A stretch of 32,138 bases of DNA, taken from assembly GCF_000775575.1 (NCBI RefSeq), contig NZ_JRGN01000170.1, positions 1-32,138 on the forward strand. The letters are read 5' to 3'. This stretch comes from Planococcus sp. CAU13 (lineage in GTDB: Bacteria > Bacillota > Bacilli > Bacillales_A > Planococcaceae). The notes under the pieces were generated by a model that ran no database searches, was not told where the DNA came from, and worked only from the letters and a program-made list of their open reading frames with translations. How positions within the stretch are numbered: position 1 is the first letter of the stretch; every line of letters starts with the position of its first letter. Positions 16,942 through 25,160 of the stretch are shown here, in pieces. Made by a program: the position numbers and the translations under genes.

Positions 16942-18270
16942 TTATACTAGTTCTTTTACTCTTAATATATTTGGTCGTCCTATTGAATGATATTCTATAT
17001 CATGTTTATAAACGTCATTTAAGTCATAACAGTTACGACCATCAAAAACCACCTTGTCTAAAAGTAATTTACTATAAGCTTTTAGATCAATATTTTTTAT
17101 TTCCTCCCATTCAGTCATAATAAATGCAGTATTCGCTCCTCGAAGAGCTTCTTCGACCGAATTTGCATACTCAACAGCTTCTGGAAGTAACATTTTAGCA
17201 TTCTCTGTTGCTATTGGATCATAAGCAATTACCTCTGCTCCAGCCAAAATTAAACTTTCGGCAGTAATGATTGCTGCTGATTCCCTCATATCGTCTGTGT
17301 TAGGTTTAAAAGCAAGACCTAGCATAGCAATGCGTTTTCCTTTTAAGGAACCATAATATTCTTTTGCTTTTTCCACTAAAAGTAGTTGCTGCTTACTATT
17401 AACTTCTATTACTGCTTTTAATAAATTAAATTCATGATCAACGTTCCCCGCTATTTGTACAAGAGCTTTAGTATCTTTAGGGAAGCATGATCCACCATAT
17501 CCAATCCCTGCATTTAAGAATGAACTTCCGATTCTCTTATCGAAACCCATACCTTTTGCAACTTCTTCGATATTTGCACCTAAATTCCCGCTAATATTTG
17601 CAATCTCATTGATAAAACTAATTTTTGTCGCTAAGAATGCGTTTGAAGCATATTTAATCATCTCAGCACTACGTAAAGTAGTTTTAAATATATCTAGACC
17701 GAAAGGTTTGTTGATTTCTTCAATAATATTGGCAGCTTCTTCATTATTTGAACCAATTATAATTCGGTCTCCATGAAAAGTATCATATACAGCTGAACCT
17801 TCTCTTAAAAATTCTGGATTAGAAACTACTTCAAAAGGCACCTTTGTATTTGTAGCAATAAGTTTTTGAATATGCTCATTCGTACCCACCGGAACAGTAC
17901 TTTTTGTAACCACAATAACTTTACCAGTGATATTCTTAGCAATATCAAGACATACAGTATTAATGAATTTTAAATCAGCAGTTCCATCTTCCTTCTCAGG
18001 TGTTCCTACAGCTATATAAACTATGTCAATGTCCTTAAAAGCTAAGTTGTGTTCTGTAGTAAAATTAAGGCGCCCCAGTTCAATATTTTTAACCATAAGT
18101 TCTTCTAGCTTAGGTTCATATATAGGAGAAATCCCTTGTTTCATACTCTCTACTTTTGCTTTATTTAAATCTACGCAGGTAACGTTGTGGCCGATTTCTG
18201 ATAAAGCTACTCCAGTTACTAGACCTACATAGCCTGTCCCAACAACAGCTACTTTTTTAGGGTTATTCAT
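16942..18270 (-). CDS. ugd: UDP-glucose 6-dehydrogenase
   Basis: Converts UDP-glucose to UDP-glucuronate, a precursor for the polymer and a likely substrate source for uronate-processing enzymes in the locus. The 442-residue protein has GTGYVGLVTG for NAD binding, TKSTVPVGT, NPEFLREGSA, and catalytic Cys262 in GYGGSCFPKDT, all diagnostic of the UDP-glucose/GDP-mannose dehydrogenase family with UDP-glucose specificity. The ATG has AAGGAGAG about nine bases upstream. That ribosome site and the ATGA overlap lie within the 3' end of a decayed galU, so the pair was originally a galU-ugd operon. It is less likely to be a second ManNAc dehydrogenase because the GGSCFPKD motif differs from GGHCISVDP. 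Confidence 0.95.
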   Translation of the reverse strand: MNNPKKVAVVGTGYVGLVTGVALSEIGHNVTCVDLNKAKVESMKQGISPIYEPKLEELMVKNIELGRLNFTTEHNLAFKDIDIVYIAVGTPEKEDGTADLKFINTVCLDIAKNITGKVIVVTKSTVPVGTNEHIQKLIATNTKVPFEVVSNPEFLREGSAVYDTFHGDRIIIGSNNEEAANIIEEINKPFGLDIFKTTLRSAEMIKYASNAFLATKISFINEIANISGNLGANIEEVAKGMGFDKRIGSSFLNAGIGYGGSCFPKDTKALVQIAGNVDHEFNLLKAVIEVNSKQQLLLVEKAKEYYGSLKGKRIAMLGLAFKPNTDDMRESAAIITAESLILAGAEVIAYDPIATENAKMLLPEAVEYANSVEEALRGANTAFIMTEWEEIKNIDLKAYSKLLLDKVVFDGRNCYDLNDVYKHDIEYHSIGRPNILRVKELV

Positions 18271-19154
18271 TTGATTAATCTCTCCTTATTCAAAGCACTT
18301 TTAAAATATTTCATAACATCAACATGCATATCTTCTCTCATGAAAGAAAAATCAATTGTAGCTTTACAAAGCCTAATTTGTCCCCTACTTCATACCGACC
18401 AAAAAAAACTCTTTAGCAAGTATCTCTTGGTTCTTATTAAATATTATGAGTGCATCAGACAATTGAAATTCCCCGCCTGCCCCCGGTTTAAGTGTAGCCA
18501 GAATATCAAACATTTCTGGTTGAAGATTACAGCGCCCCATAAATGCGTAATTCGAAGGTGCTTCAACTCACTTTGATTTTTCTATAAATGTGTCGATGTT
18601 AAAACCCCCATCAATTAAAGACGCCTCTTTAGGAGCGATTATTCCATATTTAGATACATTTTCATTAGGTACTTATTGAACTCCAACGACCGGTGAATTA
18701 TATAATTCAAATACAACTATTAATTGTTTAAAGCAAGGAACTTCTGACTGAACTATGTCATCTCCCAGTAAAACTGCAAATGGCTCATTTCCAGTAAGTC
18801 TGCTTGCACAAGCAACTGCATGCCCCCGTCCTTTAGGTTCCTTCTAACGTATGTAATGGATATTGACCATATCAGAAATAGCTTATATCTCTCTTAATAG
18901 TCCAAACTTTTCTTTTTGAGCAAGTGTTTCTTCAAATTCATACAATTTATCGAATGATCTACGATTGCACGTTTCTCCTCGACCACTTACTTTAATAATA
19001 TCTTATATATCAGAAGCCACAGCCTCTTCTATAATGTATTGAATGGTCGGTTTATTTACTATTGGAAGCATTTCTTTAGGTTATGCTTTAGTAGCGGACA
19101 AGAACCTTTACCTAACCCAACATTAGGTATAATTGCTTTTCTGACCTTTTGCAT
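18267..19154 (-). pseudogene. galU: Decayed galU (UTP--glucose-1-phosphate uridylyltransferase)
   Basis: Leftward from ATG 19152-19154 (MQKVRKAIIP) the sequence reads as GalU in pieces: [97 protein letters not shown]. In-frame stops occur at 19081-19083, 19003-19005 and 18673-18675 among others. An early frameshift destroys the [12 protein letters not shown] loop and another scrambles the C-terminus. The original stop TGA (18267-18269) overlaps the ugd ATG in an ATGA. The lesions are many and spread along the whole gene, so this is long-standing decay rather than a sequencing error. Identity with the intact galU is only partial, so it is a separate galU lineage and not a recent duplicate. Confidence 0.9.
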
Positions 19155-19193
19155 ATATTAATCTAGGCTCTCTCACTCTTTGAATTTACGATT

Positions 19194-20072
19194 TTAGAGT
19201 TTATTGGACGAATTTTCAGTTATGCTTATACTTTCTTCAAAACTAAGCTTTTTATATTCAAAACCTTCTATATTACAATCTTCATTATTGAAATAGATAT
19301 TTCCGAACATTTTTCTGAAAGTCGTGATGTAATTTCCAAAAGTTATAAATATAAATCCTAATAAAGATGATTTGTAAATTCGCTTACCATGATATCTTCC
19401 TATCACACTTACAATTTCAATAGTATTCACATCTTCTGGATTCTTCACTAAAAAAACACCCAGTAATCTTTTTTCTATAATATGAGCAACTATATCCGAA
19501 AGATGATCAACAAAAATCATACTTCTTTTATTATTAATCTTCGGAAAAACAGGTATCATTTTCGCTAGTCTGCTTAGAGAACTATAGTTCCCCGGACAAT
19601 TAGGTCCGTAAATCATTGGAATCCTTAAAATCGATACATTAAAATATGATGATTGAAGCTCATTCAAAAGTTCTTCTGCTTCAAGTTTACTTTTACCGTA
19701 GTTGGAAGTTGGAGCTGGCTCTGTCTCTTTAGATATTATTGTTTCTTCACCAATCTTACCGATTAGTCCATATACCGCCATTGTACTTAAGAAAATAAAA
19801 GATTTAACTCCTTCACTCTTCGCTTTCAAAGCAAGCTGATACGTCAAATCTCTATTCACTTTATAATATAAATCTTTATTCTCGGCCGTTTCTTTTTTAT
19901 GTACAATACCAGCAACATGGTAGATAGCATCATAAAAGGAAAAGTCTTTTTGCTCCCAGGCATTACCCCGAACTGATACAAAGTCAATCGTCCATCCTTT
20001 ATTCAATTCAGTAATACGCTTGGCAAATTGAGTTCCTGTATAGCTATTCTGACCTGTCACTAAAACTTTCAT
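19194..20072 (-). CDS. CapN-like NAD-dependent 4-keto-sugar reductase/epimerase
   Basis: A 292-residue extended SDR protein. The nucleotide loop is unusual (GQNSYTG, positions 7-13, with Ser and Tyr in the middle), but the catalytic residues are in place: Ser96-Thr97 in FLSTMAVYG and Tyr125-x3-Lys129 in SNYGKSK. Downstream RIPMIYGPNCPGNYSSL and PKINNKRSMIFVDHL resemble the S. aureus capsule enzyme CapN and WbpV/WreQ-type reductases. In S. aureus, CapD and CapN make UDP-D-FucNAc, which CapM then transfers. The same three gene types are consecutive here (this gene, 5-bp gap, transferase, then dehydratase), so reduction of the 4-keto intermediate to UDP-D-FucNAc or UDP-D-QuiNAc is the likely job. 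Which of the two is made is not readable from sequence. Confidence 0.82.
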   Translation of the reverse strand: MKVLVTGQNSYTGTQFAKRITELNKGWTIDFVSVRGNAWEQKDFSFYDAIYHVAGIVHKKETAENKDLYYKVNRDLTYQLALKAKSEGVKSFIFLSTMAVYGLIGKIGEETIISKETEPAPTSNYGKSKLEAEELLNELQSSYFNVSILRIPMIYGPNCPGNYSSLSRLAKMIPVFPKINNKRSMIFVDHLSDIVAHIIEKRLLGVFLVKNPEDVNTIEIVSVIGRYHGKRIYKSSLLGFIFITFGNYITTFRKMFGNIYFNNEDCNIEGFEYKKLSFEESISITENSSNKL

Positions 20073-20077
20073 AATAA

Positions 20078-20668
20078 TTACGCCCCTCTTTTTCCTTCTT
20101 TAACCCCATCACTCTTCAAAACACTAAACACTGTCCCAAAAAATATCTTAGAATCCAGCACCGGACTCTTATTCTCCACATACTCCCCGTCTATCTTCGC
20201 CTTCACTTCAATTGGAAGCTCATCTCTTCCGCTGATTTGCGCCAAACCAGTCAATCCTGGAAGCACATCATTGGCTTTATACTTATCACGCTCAGCAATC
20301 AGATCATACTGATTCCAAAGCGCTGGTCGGGGACCGATGATGCTCATTTCCCCTTTAAGGATATTGATCAATTGAGGGAGTTCGTCCAGACTAGTTTTGC
20401 GAAGGAATTTGCCCACCCGAGTTATGTAAGCATCAGGTTTGTCGAGTAAGTGGGTAGGCATATCATTCGGCGCATCATTTTTCATTGTTCTGAACTTCAA
20501 TATATTGAATTCTCTTTTTCCTTTGCCGATACGTCTCTGTTTAAAAAGAATCGGACCCGGAGAATCGATCTTGATTACAATACATAATAGAAGAAAAATA
20601 ATCGATAACGTAATAATAATAGCTAACGATAAAGTGAAATCGATAATTCTTTTTATAACCGAGAACAT
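20078..20668 (-). CDS. Initiating phosphoglycosyl transferase (CapM/PglC type)
   Basis: Transfers the first sugar phosphate from a UDP-sugar to undecaprenyl phosphate, starting each repeat unit at the inner membrane face. The 196-residue size is that of minimal monotopic transferases. Visible parts are the N-terminal re-entrant hydrophobic helix (about 9-32), SPGPILFKQRRIG, FRTM, the catalytic Asp95-Glu96 in SLDELPQL, and IIGPRPA. A final LPGLTGLAQISGRDELP block follows. The ATG has AAGGGGAA at suitable distance. It is coupled to the reductase gene (5-bp gap) and follows the dehydratase by 41 bp, so the expected donor is the product of those two enzymes. GC is higher than in the cassette to its left. 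Confidence 0.92.
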   Translation of the reverse strand: MFSVIKRIIDFTLSLAIIITLSIIFLLLCIVIKIDSPGPILFKQRRIGKGKREFNILKFRTMKNDAPNDMPTHLLDKPDAYITRVGKFLRKTSLDELPQLINILKGEMSIIGPRPALWNQYDLIAERDKYKANDVLPGLTGLAQISGRDELPIEVKAKIDGEYVENKSPVLDSKIFFGTVFSVLKSDGVKEGKRGA

Positions 20669-20709
20669 GCTTTGTTCCCCTTCCGTATTCTATATCTACT
20701 TAATGGCTT

Positions 20710-22548
20710 TTATTGAGCAGTAGGAACGAGAGATTTCTTAGGCGCGACATTCTTCCTATTAGCTAACCCAACTAAAACTTCCTTAACTTCCTCATTACTC
20801 ATCTCTTCCAGTTTCTCCATCAACAACATCAACTCAAGCTCCGCAGCCGGATTCGCCTTTCCGATATAAATCTTCGGAAACACCATCTCGCTCTGAATCT
20901 CGTCTTCACCAAGCAGCTCTTCATACAGTTTCTCACCCGGACGGATGCCGGTCTCTTTGATTGGGATATCCAACTCTGTATATCCGGAAAGTCGGATTAA
21001 GTTACGCGCCAAGTCGATAATCTTCACTGGCTCCCCCATATCCAGAACGAATACCTCGCCGCCTTCAGCCAGTGAACCTGCCTGTATGACAAGACGTGAC
21101 GCTTCCGGAATCGTCATGAAATAACGGGTCATCCTGCTGTCGGTGATCGTCACCGGACCACCTGCCGCAATCTGTTTCTTAAACAGGGGAATGACTGAAC
21201 CACGGGAGCCCAGCACGTTACCGAAACGCACAGCCGCAAATTTTGTCTCGCTGCGCTTGGCTAGATTCTGTACCAGCATTTCCGCAAAACGCTTTGAAGC
21301 GCCCATTACGTTCGGCGGGTTCACCGCTTTGTCCGTCGACACCATGACGAACTTCTTCACTCCGCAGATATGGGCCGCGTCCGCGACATTCTTTGTGCCG
21401 AAGATGTTATTCTTTACCGCTTCCATCGGATTACCTTCCATGAGGGGAACATGTTTATGAGCCGCTGCGTGATAAACGACATCCGGTTTGTATTCTTCCA
21501 TAATTTTAAAAATTCGTTCCCTATCCTGAATGTCCGCAATTATCGGAATAATTTCCGTATCAGGCGATGCAGTTTTGCGCAGTTCCATATCAATCAGGTA
21601 GATTGAGTTTTCGCCATGGCCGAGGAGCAGAAGCTTTTCCGGTCCGAAGCGCATGAGCTGACGGGATATCTCCGAACCGATCGAACCACCCGCTCCTGTT
21701 ACCAGAATCGTTTTGCCGTTCAACTGATCAGCGATTTTATTCATATCCAATTGGACTTCGTCACGCCCAAGCAGATCTTCGATTCTTACATCGTGCATTT
21801 CCGTCACGGAGACTTTTCCGGTCATGATGTCTTCAATCATGGGAATTGTCTGAGTCCGGATCCCGGAATCGACGCAGCGCTTCATAAGTTCCGCACTGTC
21901 CGGGCGGCTCATCGACGGAATGGCGACGATGATGCGTTCAATGTTATTGTCTTTAGCAATTTCTTCAAGCGCATCGGTTCCGGCACTTGCCACACGTACG
22001 CCGTGAATTTCATAGCCGTGCTTTTTTACGTCGTCGTCCAGATAGAGTACCGGCACCAGACCGTTTTCTGGATTAGCGAGCAATTGGCGCGCCACCATCT
22101 GGCCCGCCTGTCCTGCACCGACGATCATGGTCGCTTTTAGGCCCGCTGCTTTTCCTTTGAAAACGGTATCCCGGAAAATTCTCCATGACAGGCGTGAGCC
22201 GCCAATCAACAAGAGATGGAGCATCCAGGTGATGGCGAGTGCACGGAACAGCACATCGCCGCGGTATAAATATTGAACGATGCCGACGGCCACAATCGAA
22301 AAGCTCACCGCTTTGAAAATCAGCATCAATTCATTGATTGACGCATATTCCCATACTTTACGGTAAAGGCCGAAATACAGGGCAAATGCATGGTGGGCTG
22401 TAAAAATCGTGATGGCACTGGCAATCAGAAATGGATTGTTAAAGGGGTTATCCCAAGGATGTAGAAGAAAATAGCCGATAAAAATGGAGAAAAAAACTAT
22501 TAAGGAGTCCAAAAATGCCAGTAAAGATGTTCTGTTTTTCAAGGTCAT
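20710..22548 (-). CDS. capD: Membrane UDP-GlcNAc 4,6-dehydratase (CapD/EpsC/PglF family)
   Basis: A 612-residue protein with four N-terminal membrane segments (about 8-110), a CoA-binding-like Rossmann domain (GAGQAG near 144-149), and a C-terminal SDR dehydratase domain (TGAGGSIGSE near 284-293). The SDR site has STDKAVNPP (Thr405, Asp406, Lys407) and VMGASKR, with Met415 replacing the usual Tyr of YxxxK (Lys419). This is the known signature of the PglF/FlaA1-type dehydratases that use Asp/Lys instead of Tyr. It makes UDP-4-keto-6-deoxy-GlcNAc from UDP-GlcNAc, the substrate for the next-door CapN-like reductase. The ATG has only AAAAGAG upstream. The gene has its own promoter-like region and is separated from the phosphatase gene by 225 bp. 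Confidence 0.92.
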   Translation of the reverse strand: MTLKNRTSLLAFLDSLIVFFSIFIGYFLLHPWDNPFNNPFLIASAITIFTAHHAFALYFGLYRKVWEYASINELMLIFKAVSFSIVAVGIVQYLYRGDVLFRALAITWMLHLLLIGGSRLSWRIFRDTVFKGKAAGLKATMIVGAGQAGQMVARQLLANPENGLVPVLYLDDDVKKHGYEIHGVRVASAGTDALEEIAKDNNIERIIVAIPSMSRPDSAELMKRCVDSGIRTQTIPMIEDIMTGKVSVTEMHDVRIEDLLGRDEVQLDMNKIADQLNGKTILVTGAGGSIGSEISRQLMRFGPEKLLLLGHGENSIYLIDMELRKTASPDTEIIPIIADIQDRERIFKIMEEYKPDVVYHAAAHKHVPLMEGNPMEAVKNNIFGTKNVADAAHICGVKKFVMVSTDKAVNPPNVMGASKRFAEMLVQNLAKRSETKFAAVRFGNVLGSRGSVIPLFKKQIAAGGPVTITDSRMTRYFMTIPEASRLVIQAGSLAEGGEVFVLDMGEPVKIIDLARNLIRLSGYTELDIPIKETGIRPGEKLYEELLGEDEIQSEMVFPKIYIGKANPAAELELMLLMEKLEEMSNEEVKEVLVGLANRKNVAPKKSLVPTAQ

Positions 22549-22620
22549 GCGATCGCTCTTTTCTGTTATGAAATAATGATTTTTAATATAAAGAGTTAAT
22601 ATCTAACAAAAACTTAGATA

Positions 22621-22649
22621 ATCATAACATGACTATCAGCCTAAGTCGA
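22621..22649 (-). promoter_or_regulatory. Sigma-A-like promoter for the dehydratase gene
   Basis: Leftward: -35 TCGACT (22644-22649), 17-bp spacer, -10 TATGAT (22621-22626) with an extended TGT just ahead of it. The start would be about 65 bp before the ATG of the dehydratase. Not experimentally shown. Confidence 0.55.
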
Positions 22650-22666
22650 TGTCGAATTATGTCGAT
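22645..22666. promoter_or_regulatory. Triple GTCGA repeat overlapping the dehydratase promoter
   Basis: GTCGA occurs at 22645, 22651 and 22661, two of them within the ATGTCGA heptamer spaced ten bases apart. The repeats lie on and just upstream of the -35 hexamer, the usual place for a regulator site. No known regulator is assigned. Confidence 0.35.
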
Positions 22667-22689
22667 TGCATTAAAATAGTCATAGAATG

Positions 22690-22716
22690 GGCTGAAAACG
22701 CTACGCATTTTCAGCC
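22690..22716. other. Hairpin between phosphatase and dehydratase genes
   Basis: A 9-bp perfect inverted repeat (GGCTGAAAA at 22690-22698, TTTTCAGCC at 22708-22716) lies past the phosphatase stop. The T-rich tail is on the rightward strand, not the leftward one, so it is a poor terminator for the phosphatase transcript. It could act as a weak terminator, an mRNA-end stabiliser, or stop antisense transcription. Confidence 0.45.
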
Positions 22717-22773
22717 ATTTTTCACATTTATTTGTTTAGTAAGACAAAAGCCATAGAATTAGTTTTTATTATT

Positions 22774-23541
22774 TCAAGAAAACAACTTCCACCATTTACC
22801 TTTTTCAACCGTCTGTGGTTCCAATACATGCAGGTTTTCATCCAGCAGGATGCGGTCATTGTTTTCGAGGAAAATATCGACGAACTCATGCAGTTTCTTT
22901 TTCTCCAGCAGATCGAGCCCTGCATTAAAATGGAACGGACGGGTGTCGACCGAGTGCACGTCAGAACCGTAGACATGGATAAGATTTGCTTCAATTAAAT
23001 CGAATGCTGTTTTCTGTATCGCTTTGCCAAAATGGCCGGAGACAGAACCGGCTGTCACCTGCGCCATGGCACCATGCAAAAGAAGGCGGTTCAGGCGTTC
23101 CGGTTTTTCGATGATGCCCTGATTTCGTTCAGCGTGGGCAATGATCGGTACATAATTACGGGTGATCAATTGCTGGATGATCGGAACGGTATAGCCGGGC
23201 ACTCCGGAAGAAGGCAGCTCCAGCAATACATAGCGGGATTCGGCCATCGTCAACGCTTCGCCTGCGTCAAGCAGATCTGGCAGTTTTTCCGTCAGGCGGC
23301 ATTCCTGTCCACTGTAAAGTTTAAGGTGGATCCCTTGTTCAGTTATGTAATTCTGTGTCGTTTCAAGCTGTGTTTTCAAGGCGGCGAGGTCTGTGCGGAA
23401 ATTGGGATGATAGGCATGCGGCGTCGCGATGATGCCGGTTATCTGTTCTTTGACTGCTAGCTCCAGAAGTGCTTTCGTTTCATCCATGTTCTGAGCGCCG
23501 TCGTCCAGGCCTGCCAGTATATGTGCGTGTGTGTCAATCAC
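22774..23541 (-). CDS. cpsB: PHP-type tyrosine-protein phosphatase CpsB/YwqE
   Basis: Removes phosphate from the tyrosine cluster of the capsule BY-kinase, resetting the export and length-control cycle. The 255-residue protein has the metal-binding PHP motifs in order: DTHAHIL (3-9), GLDDG (11-15), ATPH (39-42), AHAER (135-139) and SDVH (193-196). These coordinate manganese or similar ions and mark the CpsB/CapC/YwqE class, not low-molecular-weight phosphatases. The start is GTG 23539-23541 with AGGAGG eight bases ahead. It follows the kinase gene but is separated from it by a strong hairpin and a promoter-like sequence, so phosphatase and kinase levels may be set separately. Confidence 0.93.
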   Translation of the reverse strand: MIDTHAHILAGLDDGAQNMDETKALLELAVKEQITGIIATPHAYHPNFRTDLAALKTQLETTQNYITEQGIHLKLYSGQECRLTEKLPDLLDAGEALTMAESRYVLLELPSSGVPGYTVPIIQQLITRNYVPIIAHAERNQGIIEKPERLNRLLLHGAMAQVTAGSVSGHFGKAIQKTAFDLIEANLIHVYGSDVHSVDTRPFHFNAGLDLLEKKKLHEFVDIFLENNDRILLDENLHVLEPQTVEKGKWWKLFS

Positions 23542-23594
23542 TGGGTGTTCCTCCTAATCGGCTGTAAAATAGATCTACAGAATAAATTCCTTCT

Positions 23595-23623
23595 ATTATA
23601 ATAGTACTCACATAATCATTTGA
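23595..23623 (-). promoter_or_regulatory. Possible promoter for the phosphatase gene
   Basis: Leftward a perfect TATAAT (23595-23600) lies 17 bp from a weak -35 TCAAAT (23618-23623). It is placed between the kinase terminator and the phosphatase GTG, giving a leader of about 45-50 nt. Confidence 0.45.
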
Positions 23624-23662
23624 TGTATTCATAAAAAAGCCTCTGTTTTGCTCCAAAAAGAA

Positions 23663-23690
23663 GAGTAAAAAGAGACGACTCTTTTTACTC
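23663..23690 (-). terminator. Terminator overlapping the kinase stop codon
   Basis: A perfect 12-bp stem (23663-23674 with 23679-23690) and ACGA loop; read leftward it ends in CTTCTTTTT. The kinase stop codon (23685-23687) is inside the stem, so ribosomes finishing the kinase would melt it. Termination may therefore depend on translation of the kinase end. Confidence 0.75.
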
Positions 23691-24386
23691 TGTTTGGCCG
23701 TAGTACTGATAGTAATAATTGTCTTTCGGAAGTTCGAAGTTATTCAGTACTGCGCCGATGATCCGGCTGTTTGAAGCTTCAAGCGCTTCTTTCGCTTTCA
23801 GGGCCATGTCCTTCTCGGTGCTGCCTGAGTTGACAACCAGGATCGTGCCTTCGCATTTATTCGCCAGAATTTGTCCATCTGTTACTGAAAGGATTGGCGG
23901 TGCATCGAAAATAATTAGGTCGTAGAGTCCGGTCAAGTGATCGATCAGGGTATCCATCGATCTTGACGACAGCAGTTCTGCCGGGTTCGGTGGAATCGGG
24001 CCGCACGTCAGGAGGTCCAGATTTTCCACTGCAGTCGGACGGATTGCTTCTTCCACCGTGGTCTGCCGGGTAAGAACGCTGGATAAGCCGGTCGTGTTCC
24101 CTGTATGGAATGTATAATGTGTTGTCGGTTTACGCATATCGCCGTCAACAAGAAGGACTTTTTTGCCTTCCTGTGCAAAAACCACTGCCAGGTTTGCCGA
24201 CGTTGTCGACTTCCCTTCTGATGGCGCTGCGGATGTTACGACCATCGTGCGGATGTCCGCGTCCGGTGATGAAAACGTGATATTGGTGCGCAAAGTACGG
24301 AATTGTTCAGATACATACGAACGGGGCGTCGTATAGGTGATCAGTTTACGCGCTGTCTGCTGGAGAACCTTTTTCTTTCTGGCCAT
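23685..24386 (-). CDS. cpsD: BY-kinase CpsD/YwqD (capsule tyrosine kinase)
   Basis: Cytoplasmic autokinase that pairs with the CpsC-type membrane protein to control polymer length and export. In 233 residues it has Walker A (APSEGKSTT, 54-62), Walker A' (LLVDGDMR, 78-85), Walker B (LIIFDAPP, 157-164) and a C-terminal tyrosine cluster NYYYQYYG with five Tyr at 224-229, the autophosphorylation sites. The ATG lies 3 bp after the stop of the activator gene and has GGGCGGGG upstream. This split activator-plus-kinase arrangement is typical of Firmicutes, where Proteobacteria have a single fused Wzc. The phosphatase opposing it is the next gene. Confidence 0.94.
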   Translation of the reverse strand: MARKKKVLQQTARKLITYTTPRSYVSEQFRTLRTNITFSSPDADIRTMVVTSAAPSEGKSTTSANLAVVFAQEGKKVLLVDGDMRKPTTHYTFHTGNTTGLSSVLTRQTTVEEAIRPTAVENLDLLTCGPIPPNPAELLSSRSMDTLIDHLTGLYDLIIFDAPPILSVTDGQILANKCEGTILVVNSGSTEKDMALKAKEALEASNSRIIGAVLNNFELPKDNYYYQYYGQTE

Positions 24387-24389
24387 CTG

Positions 24390-25118
24390 TTACCCCGCCC
24401 TTCTTCTGGATTTCGGTTTATTGTCCGGACCAAGTTCCGCTTTTTCAACGATCGGCGAAATGACGCCGAGCAGCGGTATGCCGAGAATGTCTTCGATATC
24501 CTGCTGGTCTTTCATCGTCGTATCCAAATATTCAAGAAGGAACGCGATTCCGACGCCTAGCATTAAACCGACAACCGCCGCGATTGCCATATTAAGCATC
24601 GGGTTCGGTGCGACCGGTGACGGCTCCTCTTTCATGACTGCAGGTGACAGGATCGTCACGTTGTCGACATTCATCAGGTCCTGGATGTTGCTTTCAAATA
24701 TTGTCGCTGTTGTATTGGCGATATCCACCGCCATCGCCGGATCTTCATCCTGCACGGTAATGGTAACTATCTGTGATTGGTCGGCGTTGCTGACGGTAAT
24801 TTTACTATTCAGCTGGTCTGTCGTTAAATCCAGATTCATTTGTTCCACTACCGGGCCGAGGATAACCGGGCTTTTAATGATTCCTGAATATGTATTGATC
24901 AATTGCAAATCAGTCTGGATGTTTTGGTTCGTCAATTGGCCTGCTTCTGTAGGGCTCTGGTTGACGAGGATTTCCGTCGAAGACTCATACACAGGCGTCA
25001 ATACAAGGAATGAAAGGATGCCGGCAATCGTAATTGCCAGAATCGTGAGAAGAGCAATAAGGCCGAGACGCTTGCGGATCGTCTTGAAGAGATCCTGTAA
25101 ACTGATGGTTTCTTCCAT
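24390..25118 (-). CDS. cpsC: Polysaccharide co-polymerase / kinase activator CpsC/YwqC (Wzz domain)
   Basis: Membrane protein that sets chain length and activates the BY-kinase through its cytoplasmic tail. The 242-residue protein begins with the Wzz box (EETISLQDLFKTIRKRLGLI), has a first membrane helix at about 19-40, an external domain, and a second helix near 172-196 preceded by the proline-containing PSPVAPNPMLN stretch. The C-terminal tail includes LDTTMKDQQDIEDILGIPLLG and a basic end, which is the usual kinase contact region. The ATG has AAAGGAG about ten bases upstream. It is the first gene of the leftward locus. Confidence 0.93.
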   Translation of the reverse strand: MEETISLQDLFKTIRKRLGLIALLTILAITIAGILSFLVLTPVYESSTEILVNQSPTEAGQLTNQNIQTDLQLINTYSGIIKSPVILGPVVEQMNLDLTTDQLNSKITVSNADQSQIVTITVQDEDPAMAVDIANTTATIFESNIQDLMNVDNVTILSPAVMKEEPSPVAPNPMLNMAIAAVVGLMLGVGIAFLLEYLDTTMKDQQDIEDILGIPLLGVISPIVEKAELGPDNKPKSRRRAG

Positions 25119-25160
25119 TTAAGGGTAGCTCCTTTAGGTCTTTTTTATATAACTTATGTT

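Noticed and set aside
22690..22716. Hairpin as a strong terminator of the phosphatase gene
   Set aside because: The T tract is on the opposite side for leftward transcription, so only a structural element is claimed.
24337..25122. 261-aa rightward open frame opposite the co-polymerase gene
   Set aside because: It is the antisense shadow of a well-supported gene; its composition follows the reverse of that gene's codons and there is no ribosome site.
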